From M1-B18 sp048264125 (lineage in GTDB: Bacteria > Bacillota > Clostridia > Peptostreptococcales > Natronincolaceae), in contig JBLXDM010000004.1 of the NCBI GenBank assembly GCA_048264125.1, forward strand, positions 186,001-250,000: a stretch of 64,000 nt of DNA, written 5' to 3'. Positions 23,121 through 31,883 of the stretch are shown piece by piece. The translations under genes and the position numbers were made by a program. The notes under the pieces were generated by a model, which had not been told where the DNA came from, made no database searches, and was given only the letters and a program-made list of their open reading frames with translations. The number at the start of each line of letters is the position of its first letter. Position 1 is the stretch's first letter.

Positions 23121-23208
23121 AGCGACACCTCTTTTCAAAATTTTAGCTTGCCTAGTATATGAAGATTAAATCCTTGCTATATTTTTTAGACTATTCGCCA
23201 TTATTATA

Positions 23209-25104
23209 TCAAAATAATACCCGCTTGTCCTCCTGACGCCTCGTGATCTTATTATTATCAAAATACTCCAAAAATGCCATAGCATATTTTCTACTGGTCT
23301 GCAAAAGATCTCTAAACTCTCCAAGGGCTATGCTACCATGCTGATTAACATAATCCTGTAGCAGCGTCACTGCTTTGTCATAGCCTTCCCTGTGGATAAA
23401 TAGCTCGCTGGATATTTTCACAAGCTCGATCCCCACCATTGCCTCCAGCACCTGCTGTAATTCCTGTGGCTTATAAGGTACTCCCTTCACTAGCTCCTCT
23501 ATATTCGGTGGTGTAAACAAATTCTTTAAAAATACAGCTTCTATAGCCGCCTTTATTTTCTGTTGAACAGGACTGAACTGTATTTCAAAGTCCTTCAGAG
23601 CAGCATTCTTACCCGTAAGCCTTATGATATTATCCTTCTCCAGCGATGAAAAAATTGCATCTATCGCCTTGCTCCTGCTCTTGGGAAAGAGCTTGCTTTT
23701 CAGCTCCTCCTTTAGCATGCCCTCTCTAAGGGGATTTTTTTCATGATATTCCCTTAGCTGAGCCTTTGTAGCCGCCATAATGGCTTGATAAAATTTATCA
23801 TGTATGTGTATCTGCTGGTCAAAAATATGTATTCTTCCCTTGGCCTCCAATGCCTTTGCCATTTTTTCTATATCCACCAGCTGATAACCGGTTACCTTGA
23901 CAAGAAAGCTACCATCGGGAAATTCGCTGCCATATCTTTCGATTTGTCGTTCTAAAATATCCTCCGGTGTACCGGTCTCCCTAGCCTTAAGCTCCTGTAA
24001 AACCCGTTGATCCATTTGCTTATGCTTTTTGGGCTTTGGGTCTATGACGGTTATTGAGCCAATGGTCTCCATCGGTGAATAGAACCTTAGCACCATCTTG
24101 TCATTCTTTTTTACAGCCGTCTCCTCCTCTAGCCTCAGTTGAACAAGGCAGCTTTCACCAGCAGATAGCTGATCTCTATCCAATAATACAATCCTAGCCA
24201 GAAGCTCCGAAGCTCCGTGATAAAGCCTCACTCTATCACGATTTTTTATATCTCTGGGTGCATCCTTTAAGGCCTTCAATCTGCCGTCCAGCATCATTGT
24301 AACCTCCAGAGAATCCACCTGAGCCAGTATATGACCCCTATCGATATCCTCTTTTTTGATGTTGGCCAGATTTACAGCAACCCTTTGGCCTGCATAGGCG
24401 GTTTCTACAGACTTTCCATGGACCTGAATGGATCTAACCCTTACCTTTTCCCTCTGCGGAAGTATTTCAAGGGTATCCTCCACCTGAATTTTCCCTTCAA
24501 TGAGGGTCCCTGTTACAACCGTTCCAAAACCAACTATCGTAAAAACCCTGTCTATAGGCATTCTGGCAGGCGAGTGCATATCCCTGCCCTCTGTTTCCTC
24601 TGTAATATTGTCGATAACCTCAATCAGTCGGGAGATGCCATAGCCTGTGTGGGAGTCCACCTCTACGATTTCCGCTTCCTCCAAAAATGTTCCGGAAACC
24701 CTTTCAACGATTTCCTCCTTAATAAGCTGTAGCCAGTCGGCCTCCACCAAACCAACCTTTGTCAGTACAATAACGCCCTTTTTCAGATTCAACAAAGACA
24801 GTATATCCAGATGCTCCTTTGTCTGGGGCATAATTCCTTCATCAGCGGCTATCACCAGCATAACTATATCCATACCCCCAACCCCTGCCAGCATATTACG
24901 TATGAATTTTTCATGTCCAGGAACGTCTATAATTCCTGCACGCTTTCCGCTGGGTAAATCAAAATGAGTGAAGCCCAGGTCTATTGAAATACCTCGCTTC
25001 TTTTCCTCCTTTAGTCTGTCGGTATCGGTGCCGGTTAAGGCCTTAATCAGAGTTGTCTTGCCATGATCTATATGTCCTGCCGTTCCTATTATAATGTTCT
25101 TCAA
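23209..25104 (-). CDS. selB: Selenocysteine-specific elongation factor SelB
   Basis: 631-residue GTPase that delivers Sec-tRNA to UGA codons marked by a SECIS hairpin. The N-terminal EF-Tu-like part has G1 GTAGHIDHGKTT (about 7-18), a G2 region with RGISIDLGF and G3 DVPGHEKF. The C-terminal half holds the winged-helix domains that bind SECIS RNA. The expected G4 motif (N/T)KXD reads TKVG here, with glycine replacing the guanine-recognising aspartate. The start is TTG 25104 after GGAGGGTG. It follows selA by 11 bp in a selA-selB operon. Confidence 0.96.
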   Translation of the reverse strand: MKNIIIGTAGHIDHGKTTLIKALTGTDTDRLKEEKKRGISIDLGFTHFDLPSGKRAGIIDVPGHEKFIRNMLAGVGGMDIVMLVIAADEGIMPQTKEHLDILSLLNLKKGVIVLTKVGLVEADWLQLIKEEIVERVSGTFLEEAEIVEVDSHTGYGISRLIEVIDNITEETEGRDMHSPARMPIDRVFTIVGFGTVVTGTLIEGKIQVEDTLEILPQREKVRVRSIQVHGKSVETAYAGQRVAVNLANIKKEDIDRGHILAQVDSLEVTMMLDGRLKALKDAPRDIKNRDRVRLYHGASELLARIVLLDRDQLSAGESCLVQLRLEEETAVKKNDKMVLRFYSPMETIGSITVIDPKPKKHKQMDQRVLQELKARETGTPEDILERQIERYGSEFPDGSFLVKVTGYQLVDIEKMAKALEAKGRIHIFDQQIHIHDKFYQAIMAATKAQLREYHEKNPLREGMLKEELKSKLFPKSRSKAIDAIFSSLEKDNIIRLTGKNAALKDFEIQFSPVQQKIKAAIEAVFLKNLFTPPNIEELVKGVPYKPQELQQVLEAMVGIELVKISSELFIHREGYDKAVTLLQDYVNQHGSIALGEFRDLLQTSRKYAMAFLEYFDNNKITRRQEDKRVLF

Positions 25105-25115
25105 GCTGCACCCTC

Positions 25116-26519
25116 CTATGAAAACGAAGCTCTAAAGGCCTCACAAATTATACTGTAATCCCTTTCCTTTATGGTTCTGAGGTCCATGATGATTTGATCC
25201 TCCTGAATTCTTGTAATAATGGGGACCTTACCCCTTCTTAGCCCTTCCTCCAGCCTTGCAGAGGAGATTTTTTCGGATTTTATTGCCAGCACCTTGGTAG
25301 GCAGCTGCTCCAAGGGTAGTGAACCTCCACCAACCTGTGAAAAGTCATCCTTTATAGCTATGTCGATACTGATTCCCAGCGCCATAAGACTGTTATATAG
25401 CTCCCTTGCTCTGCCCTCTATAGACGCCTTTTGTTCGGTAATCATTTTCAGGGTAGGTATCCTGTTAACCACTGTCTCATCATCAAGATATAGCTTCAGG
25501 GTTGCCTCCAATGCCGCCATTGTAAGCTTGTCAACCCTTAGGGCTCTTGTGAGGGGATTCTTCTTCATTTCCTCTATATATTTTTTTCTTCCCACTATGA
25601 TTCCTGCCTGAGGGCCGCCTAAGAGCTTGTCTCCGCTAAAGGTAATAACATCTACCCCCGCTTTAACGCTATCCTGTACCGTGGGTTCATAGGAAAGTCC
25701 ATATTTTTGCAAATCTATAAGCACCCCGCTGCCTAAGTCCTCGATAACCGGTATTTCGGTCCTCTTACTTAGCTCCACCAGCTCCTTCAAGGAGACCTCC
25801 TTTGTGAAGCCTAATATCCTGTAGTTACTGGTATGAACCTTTAGGAAAGCACCTGTATTTTCGCTCACGGCATTTTCATAGTCCCATAGGTGTGTCTTAT
25901 TGGTGGTGCCTATCTCAATCAGCCTTGCACCGCTCTGCTCCATTACCTCCGGAACCCTGAAGGAGCCTCCAATTTCCACCAGCTCTCCTCTTGAAATTAT
26001 GACCTCCTTGTTTTTGGTCATGGTCCCTAAAACCAGCAAAACTGCTGCAGCGTTATTGTTCACCACCAGCGCATCCTCCGCCCCTGAAATCCTCTTCAGT
26101 ATTTCAACAACATGGCTGTAACGGCTTCCTCGTTTTCCCGTTTCCACGTTTATCTCAAGGGTAGAATACCCTGATGCCACCGACCATACCTCATCCTTTA
26201 TCTCATCACTCAATAGGGCCCTGCCAAGATTGGTATGCAGCACCACACCGGTGGCGTTGATAACCTCCCTTAAATTCATCCTCATGTAATCTCTGCTGCC
26301 CTCTATTATTCTTTGGATTAGCTCCTCCTTTGAAAATTGGTATTTCTCCAATTGAGAGTCCCCCATCGATAATATGCTACATCTGTATTCATTTATATAA
26401 AAGCGAATTTTATCTAAGGCTACTGCTCGTGGAATCGTTTTAATTAGCTCCAAAATCATCTCGTGATTTAATATCTCCTCCACCGATGGCAGCTTGCTGA
26501 GTATCTTACCTTTATTCAC
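25116..26519 (-). CDS. selA: L-seryl-tRNA(Sec) selenium transferase SelA
   Basis: PLP enzyme that converts seryl-tRNA-Sec to selenocysteyl-tRNA-Sec using selenophosphate. The 467-residue length is standard. The PLP lysine lies in TFSGDKLLGGPQAG (about residue 295), and the N-terminal tRNA-binding domain is present (about 1-70). GTG 26519 follows GAGGAGTG. It is first in the operon with selB; an extended -10 (TG-N-TATAAT, 26554-26559) lies just upstream. Confidence 0.97.
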   Translation of the reverse strand: MNKGKILSKLPSVEEILNHEMILELIKTIPRAVALDKIRFYINEYRCSILSMGDSQLEKYQFSKEELIQRIIEGSRDYMRMNLREVINATGVVLHTNLGRALLSDEIKDEVWSVASGYSTLEINVETGKRGSRYSHVVEILKRISGAEDALVVNNNAAAVLLVLGTMTKNKEVIISRGELVEIGGSFRVPEVMEQSGARLIEIGTTNKTHLWDYENAVSENTGAFLKVHTSNYRILGFTKEVSLKELVELSKRTEIPVIEDLGSGVLIDLQKYGLSYEPTVQDSVKAGVDVITFSGDKLLGGPQAGIIVGRKKYIEEMKKNPLTRALRVDKLTMAALEATLKLYLDDETVVNRIPTLKMITEQKASIEGRARELYNSLMALGISIDIAIKDDFSQVGGGSLPLEQLPTKVLAIKSEKISSARLEEGLRRGKVPIITRIQEDQIIMDLRTIKERDYSIICEAFRASFS

Positions 26520-27143
26520 TGTATCACTCCTCTATACGGGCATAGTTAAATAAATTATAACATATTTTCCAGTTTTATATACTTAATTATATTTTAAAAA
26601 GGTTATTGGGCATGTTTAACATTCACGGAAATTTTCATTAACTTAGTGGCTTTCTAATTTTTACATAAATGCTTCAATTTTCTTAATTGTCGAAATATTT
26701 TGCGATATTTTTTTAATACTTCTTAAATTTTTGTTTTACTTTGCAGGTATATATGTTAAGATAATATAAAAATACTTTAAATTTTTATTAACATTTCTAT
26801 GCCTAACGAAGCTGACATTATCAAATCATAAATGATGATTTATCCACACTTAATACACACATGCTAATTGATATTATGTAGCATAACAATTCCCTTATTT
26901 ACTTTTGTACTACGTCATTATAGCTTCCTAATATAATTTCTCAGTTTTAATTGGAGGCTTAATTTAATAATCCTTAAATTATGGTAAAATGGCTATTTTT
27001 CAGTGTCTTTATTATTTTTTTGCAATCGCATTCAATACTATGTCCATTACCTGATTTAAGAGAATAATAGTATGGAGGTGAAGCAGCTAAGAAAATAGAA
27101 CGCATCAGCTTTTCTATCACTTAATTTTAAAAGGAGGTTTTTT
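26520..27143. other. AT-rich divergent intergenic region between selA and the AGCS symporter
   Basis: 624 bp without a supported gene. It holds the selA extended -10 box TGTTATAAT (minus, 26554-26562) and a short inverted repeat AAATCAT-N5-ATGATTT near 26824-26842. It also has a possible 8-codon leader ORF starting with the ATG at 27072 that could precede the symporter. I looked for a glycine riboswitch, common before AGCS genes, and saw no matching core. Confidence 0.4.
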
Positions 27144-28517
27144 ATGCTAGGCTTTATGGGGAGAGTAGAAGAAATTAACGGTATTATCAATGGCTATGTA
27201 TGGGGGCCATACATGCTGGTTTTACTTGTTGGTACAGGTATTTGGTTTACTTTGAGGACAAATGTACTGCAAATTCGCAAATTTGGCTATACAATGAAGC
27301 AAACCCTTATGAAGATTTTTGAAAAGCCTGAAATCGATTCCACAGAGGGAGATATCACTCCTTTTCAGGCCCTTGCAACCGCTCTTGCCGCCACCATAGG
27401 TACCGGTAATATAGCCGGTGTTGCAACAGCCATCGCCCTTGGTGGTCCCGGCGCTATCTTTTGGATGTGGATATCTGCCTTCTTCGGTATGATGACTAAA
27501 TTTGCCGAGGTTGTACTGGCTATCCAATATCGTGAAAAGAATTCTGCCGGCAGCTGGGTAGGCGGTCCAATGTATTATATTGAAAAGGGTCTAGGAATGA
27601 AATGGCTCGCAATAATATTCTCTGTATTCGGGGCTATCGCTGCCTTTGGTATAGGTAATATGGTTCAAGCCAACTCAGTTGCTGCTGCTCTAGAGACCTC
27701 CTTTAATATCCCTCCATTATATACAGGCATCTTCCTTGCGCTGGCTGCAGCACTGGTTATATTGGGAGGATTAAAGCGGATCGCCTCTGTTACGGAGAAA
27801 ATTGTTCCTCTTATGGCTGTGTTCTATATTATCGGTGCCCTAACAATTTTAATAATAAATATCAGCGGTCTTCCTACCGCCTTTACATTAATCTTTAAGC
27901 ATGCCTTTACACCAGCTGCTGCAGTTGGTGGATTTGCAGGCGCTGTAGTCATGGAGTCTATGAAGAGGGGTATTGCCCGTGGCGTATTCTCCAACGAAGC
28001 AGGTTTGGGCTCTGCACCTATTGCCCATGCTGCTGCTAAAACGGATCACCCTGTTCGTCAAGGGCTATGGGGTATATTTGAGGTCTTCGCTGATACTATC
28101 GTTATATGTACCTTAACTGCATTGGCAATTATTTCAACAGGCGTGTGGAATAGCGGCTTATCAGGTGCTGCATTAACGACTGAAGCCTTCAATCATGGCC
28201 TTCCTGGAAATGTTGGAGGTATCATTGTGGCTATAGGCATCTTCTTCTTTGCCTTCTCCACCATTCTTAGCTGGGCATATTACGGCGAGAAATGTGCAGA
28301 ATATTTATTGGGTACAAAATCAAATATAATATATCGAGTCGCATGGCTTCCTTTAATAGTGGTCGGAGCCATCGGTGGGCTTGAGCTCATATGGGATATA
28401 GCCGACACGCTAAATGGACTGATGGCTATACCAAACCTTATAGGTTTAATTGGCTTGAGTGGTGTTGTATTTAAGTTGACCAAGGAATTTTTTAGCTCCA
28501 AGGCGGCGAATAATTAG
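27144..28517 (+). CDS. AGCS-family sodium:alanine/glycine symporter
   Basis: 457-residue transporter with about ten membrane segments, importing alanine or glycine with Na+. The family signature lies in ATALAATIGTGNIAGVATAIALGGPGAIFWMW (about residues 77-107). Another conserved block is FSNEAGLGSAPIAHAAAKT (about 287-305). The strong ribosome-binding site AAAGGAGG precedes ATG 27144. It sits alone on the plus strand between selA and selD. Glycine import would suit a selenium-dependent glycine reductase, but none is seen in this window. Confidence 0.93.
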   Translation: MLGFMGRVEEINGIINGYVWGPYMLVLLVGTGIWFTLRTNVLQIRKFGYTMKQTLMKIFEKPEIDSTEGDITPFQALATALAATIGTGNIAGVATAIALGGPGAIFWMWISAFFGMMTKFAEVVLAIQYREKNSAGSWVGGPMYYIEKGLGMKWLAIIFSVFGAIAAFGIGNMVQANSVAAALETSFNIPPLYTGIFLALAAALVILGGLKRIASVTEKIVPLMAVFYIIGALTILIINISGLPTAFTLIFKHAFTPAAAVGGFAGAVVMESMKRGIARGVFSNEAGLGSAPIAHAAAKTDHPVRQGLWGIFEVFADTIVICTLTALAIISTGVWNSGLSGAALTTEAFNHGLPGNVGGIIVAIGIFFFAFSTILSWAYYGEKCAEYLLGTKSNIIYRVAWLPLIVVGAIGGLELIWDIADTLNGLMAIPNLIGLIGLSGVVFKLTKEFFSSKAANN

Positions 28518-28527
28518 ATAATTTTTT

Positions 28528-28566
28528 AAAGGTGGTCACTTCATATTCGAAGTGACCACCTTTTTT
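28528..28566. terminator. Bidirectional terminator between the AGCS gene and selD
   Basis: Perfect 12-bp stem GGTGGTCACTTC / GAAGTGACCACC with a 6-nt loop, preceded by A residues and followed by six T. It serves both convergent genes and ends at the selD stop codon. Confidence 0.92.
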
Positions 28567-29602
28567 ATTTAATATATATACCATATTCTCGCTTTTCTGT
28601 TATCCTGCCTACTACTGCCCAAGGATTCTTATCAATTTTCATCAGCCTAGAGGCAGCCTCATCTACGTCCTTCTCTGAAATTGCTATCAACAGGCCCCCT
28701 GAGGTTTGAGGATCATAAAGCAAATCCATTATTTCTGGTGGAATACTGCTCAGCTCCTTAATTGCCGGCTCTACATGCCTTTTATTGGCATACATTCCTG
28801 CTGGTATGATTCCCATAGCCGCCAGCTCCTTAGCCCCCTCCAGAAGGGGAACACTGTTGCTGTCGATTTCAAGGGATGTATCGCTGCCCTTAGCCATCTC
28901 ATAGGCATGACCTAAAAATCCGAAGCCTGTGATATCCGTACAGGCGGAGATATCTAAATCCCTTATGGCTTCAACTGCATATTTATTCAAGGTGGTCATG
29001 GTATGGACTGCAGCATTGTATTGCTCAGTGGTTGCGATATCTGCTTTTATAGCAGTATTGATAACCCCCAGCCCCAAGGGCTTGGTTAAAATCAAATAGT
29101 CTCCTATCCTTCCACCGCAATTGGTCAAAACCCTGTCGGGCTCCACCAGCCCAGAAACAGAAAGCCCATATTTAGGCTCGTTATCCTCAACCGTATGGCC
29201 TCCCACTAAGAGGGCCCCGGCCTCAACAATTTTGTCTGCCCCTCCTTTGAGAATTTCTCCCAGCACATCTATCGGTAAACAATTTGGAAAGCATACAATA
29301 TTCATTGCAGTTAATGGTCTTCCGCCCATGGCATATACATCGCTCAATGAGTTGGCTGCTGCTATCTGGCCGAAGGTGTAGGGATCATCGACAACTGGTG
29401 TGAAAAAATCCAAAGTCTGTATCAATGCGGTATCTTGACTTAGCCTATAAACGGCTGCATCATCCGAGGTTTCCAGTCCTACTAGAAGCCTTTCATCCTT
29501 TATTTTAGGTAAGTGACACAGAACCTGTGTCAGGACATCCGGTCCTATTTTGGCGGCTCAGCCAGCACTTTTAGTCATCTGTGTTAATCTATATTCTGTC
29601 AT
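28565..29602 (-). CDS. selD: Selenide, water dikinase SelD, itself a selenoprotein
   Basis: Makes selenophosphate from selenide and ATP. The true gene is 345 residues from ATG 29602 (GGAGGGAGG before it) and contains an in-frame TGA at 29560-29558. This codon is residue 15, in KSAG-U-AAKIGP, exactly where other SelD proteins have Cys or Sec. After the TGA, ATP-binding motifs appear (DDAAVYRL and the QTLDFFTPVVDDPYTFGQIAAANSLSD region). A conventional ORF caller truncates it to 28565-29425. A hairpin fitting a bacterial SECIS follows the UGA by 25 nt. The family precedent, local tRNA-Sec, SelA and SelB make read-through as Sec near certain. Confidence 0.95.
29514..29532 (-). promoter_or_regulatory. 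Candidate bacterial SECIS hairpin in selD
   Basis: Minus-strand TGACACAG-GTT-CTGTGTCA is an 8-bp perfect stem with a GUU loop, starting 25 nt after the selD UGA. Distance and a G-U containing loop agree with SelB-binding bacterial SECIS elements. Confidence 0.7.
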
Positions 29603-29650
29603 AGGAATCCTCCCTCCTTTTTGCTGTTATTGAAATTTGCAAAACCCTAT

Positions 29651-30259
29651 TTAGTCAACGGTTATCCTGCTCTTTATATCTTCAAACTTCTTATCCCCGA
29701 TACCACTGACATTTTTAATATCCTCGATCCTTTTGAATCCGCCCTGCTGGCTTCTGTATTCAATGATCCTGTCTGCTATGGCATCCCCTATGCCTGGAAG
29801 GCTCTTAAGCTCCTCCTTTGTAGCATAATTTATTCTTACAGAATTGTCCAGCACATTTTCCGATCCAGTCTGCTGCGGCACGACGATTTCTCCTACAGCC
29901 GGCAGGTATATATCCTGCTGATCCCTTAGTATTATGGCTAGATTTATATTTTTTATATCCGCATTTTCCGTCAGCCCGCCTGCCTCCTCCACCAGCTGAT
30001 ACAGCCTGGAGTCTGGTGCAAGCTTGTAAATACCTGGTTTATTTATCTCGCCTTTTATATGTACAATTATTTTCTCCTGGGGTAAGACTTCAGCAGTATT
30101 GCTTATAGCATCGTCTGCTTCACTCTCATTTACCTCCTCAGCAGGGGAAATTATAAATCTCTCATTGCCTTCCTTAATACAGCCTGCCAGACCAATGAAT
30201 AGCACTGATAGCAGCATTATGGTAAATAATATGAAGCTCTGTCTTTTAGAAAAAATCAC
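29651..30259 (-). CDS. ComEA-like DNA-binding lipoprotein (SLBB + helix-hairpin-helix)
   Basis: 202-residue exported protein. The signal sequence ends in the lipobox LAGC with Cys27, so it should be a lipoprotein rather than a transmembrane-anchored ComEA. An SLBB-type domain (about 62-125, VHIKGEINKPGIYKL) and a C-terminal double helix-hairpin-helix (about 140-202, LKSLPGIGDAIADRIIEYR and IKNVSGIGDKKFEDIK) follow. ComEA binds incoming DNA in competence pseudopili. GTG 30259 follows GAGGGGTG. The comEC partner is not in this window. Confidence 0.88.
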   Translation of the reverse strand: MIFSKRQSFILFTIMLLSVLFIGLAGCIKEGNERFIISPAEEVNESEADDAISNTAEVLPQEKIIVHIKGEINKPGIYKLAPDSRLYQLVEEAGGLTENADIKNINLAIILRDQQDIYLPAVGEIVVPQQTGSENVLDNSVRINYATKEELKSLPGIGDAIADRIIEYRSQQGGFKRIEDIKNVSGIGDKKFEDIKSRITVD

Positions 30260-30421
30260 AGTTTTTCACCCCTCGTATAGCATTAGACAATTGCTTGACT
30301 TTATATTTCTATTTTGTGTTATTAATTTCCTCTAAAAATCCAATTTTTATATTAAAAAATCCTCCAAAATTTGATATACTATAAAGAGTGTATAATTCAA
30401 AACTTTCACGGGAGGTCAGGG

Positions 30422-31732
30422 ATGAAGAAAAAGGGGATATTATTTTTACTTATTGCGTTAATTGTTTTTACATTTAAGATAAATTTTACATATGCGGCAC
30501 CAAGTGTTGAAGCGCCAAATGCTATTTTGATAGATTATGAGTCCGGTGAGATACTATATGATAAGAATGCACATCAGGTAACATATCCCGCCAGCACAAC
30601 TAAAATCCTTACAGCCATACTTACCCTAGAAAATGCCGAGCTGGATGAGGTTGTTACTATTGATTATGATTTTTATGTTGGAGGCTCCAGCATGTACATA
30701 TTGAAGGGTGAGTCCTTCACAGTTAAAGAGCTATTAACGGGCTTGCTTGTTCGTTCTGCAAATGATGCGGGAGAAATATTAGCACGACATATATCAGGAT
30801 CAGTGGAGGAATTTGCAAAGCTAATGAACCAACGGGCTAAGGAGCTGGGAGCCCAAAATACCAATTTTACAAACCCCCATGGCATGCCGGAGGATGACCA
30901 TGTATCAACAGCCTACGATCTTGCAATCATGGCTAGGCATGCAATGCAATTCGAGGTATTTAGAGAAATAGTGAAAATGCCTACAGTCTCCTTTGAGCCT
31001 ACTGAATTGACGCCAGAAACCAGATACTACAGAAGCTCCAATAAATTTCTTTGGGGTACTGGGGGTGGAAATCAGATACTTTATAATGGGAAATATATAG
31101 ATATTAAATACGAGATTATAGATGGGATAAAGACAGGCTATACCAGTCAAGCTGGAAATTGTCTTGTTTCCTCCGCAGTTAAGGATGGTCACCGTTTAAT
31201 ATCGGTTGTACTAGGTGCCCACAGCTCTGTTTTTTCCGATTCAAGAAGTCTCTTGGACTATGGCTACGACAGCTTTAACAGCATTGTCTTAACCGATGTA
31301 AACAGCCTTGAGCTAGAGACCTCTGTAAAGGGAGGCGTTCAGGAAACCATCAGCCTTTATACTGGTGATAAACTGACCAAGGTGCTGCCGGAGGCCACGG
31401 ATGCCTCTAATATCATAAAGGATGTCATTATAAATGAAAATATTGAGGCCCCTATAGCTCAGGGCGATAAGCTGGGTAAGGTTGTATATTATTTGAATGG
31501 CGAAGCACTTGGAGAGGTGGACTTAATTGCGTTGGGTGATGTAGATAAAAAATCATTTATTTCGTTTCCCCAGAGCAAGCTTCTCAGAAATACTGCATTT
31601 TTTATAACGTTGATGCTTCTTTGGCAGGGCTTTATAGCCTATTTAAGAATCCAAAAGAAAAGAAAGCGGTTAAGCTTCGGTGTAGGCCGCTCCTCCTACA
31701 GCTACAGCAGGAGTCTAATGAAAAAGAGATAA
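30422..31732 (+). CDS. D-alanyl-D-alanine carboxypeptidase (DacF/PBP5 family, peptidase S11)
   Basis: 436-residue penicillin-binding protein that removes the terminal D-Ala from peptidoglycan pentapeptides. A signal peptide (about 1-25) is followed by the catalytic tetrad PASTTK (Ser58-Lys61), the SAN motif (VRSANDAGE) and KTG (DGIKTGYT). A C-terminal beta domain and a hydrophobic tail (about 388-408) for membrane attachment come last. I place the start at ATG 30422 after GGGAGGTCAGGG; an in-frame ATG at 30371 lies 17 codons upstream without a ribosome-binding site. Could be DacF (sporulation) or a vegetative DacA; sequence alone does not decide. Confidence 0.92.
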   Translation: MKKKGILFLLIALIVFTFKINFTYAAPSVEAPNAILIDYESGEILYDKNAHQVTYPASTTKILTAILTLENAELDEVVTIDYDFYVGGSSMYILKGESFTVKELLTGLLVRSANDAGEILARHISGSVEEFAKLMNQRAKELGAQNTNFTNPHGMPEDDHVSTAYDLAIMARHAMQFEVFREIVKMPTVSFEPTELTPETRYYRSSNKFLWGTGGGNQILYNGKYIDIKYEIIDGIKTGYTSQAGNCLVSSAVKDGHRLISVVLGAHSSVFSDSRSLLDYGYDSFNSIVLTDVNSLELETSVKGGVQETISLYTGDKLTKVLPEATDASNIIKDVIINENIEAPIAQGDKLGKVVYYLNGEALGEVDLIALGDVDKKSFISFPQSKLLRNTAFFITLMLLWQGFIAYLRIQKKRKRLSFGVGRSSYSYSRSLMKKR

Positions 31733-31749
31733 GTAAAAGCTAAAAGCTT

Positions 31750-31879
31750 AGTGTATAGTGAATAGAGAATAGTGTATTGTGAATAGACCTAAAATAATTC
31801 AAAGCCTATGAAAATCACCGGGTGATTTTCATAGGCTTTTGTTTTTACACTATTCACTATTCGTTATTCGCTATTCTCT
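31750..31879. repeat. TGAATAG-rich intergenic repeat flanking a 19-bp perfect hairpin
   Basis: The left flank (31750-31785) has repeated GTGAATAG/GAGAATAG units and the right flank (31847-31879) has inverted CTATTCAC/CTATTCGT units. Between them is a near-perfect hairpin. The vocabulary matches the palindrome at 11839-11883. The unit ends at the sdaAA stop codon. Confidence 0.6.
31801..31846. terminator. Bidirectional terminator between the carboxypeptidase gene and sdaAA
   Basis: Arms 31801-31819 and 31821-31839 are exact inverse repeats (19 bp), followed on the plus strand by TTTTGTTTTT. Serves the convergent carboxypeptidase and sdaAA genes. Confidence 0.88.
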
Positions 31880-31883
31880 AAAC

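Noticed and set aside
26820..27143. Glycine riboswitch upstream of the AGCS symporter
   Set aside because: The conserved glycine aptamer cores are absent; the sequence is simply AT-rich.
28565..29425. Reading selD as a 5'-truncated gene or a pseudogene broken by TGA
   Set aside because: The frame continues upstream with a strong start and perfect SelD sequence on both sides of the TGA, and the full Sec machinery is present, so it is a selenoprotein rather than a damaged gene.
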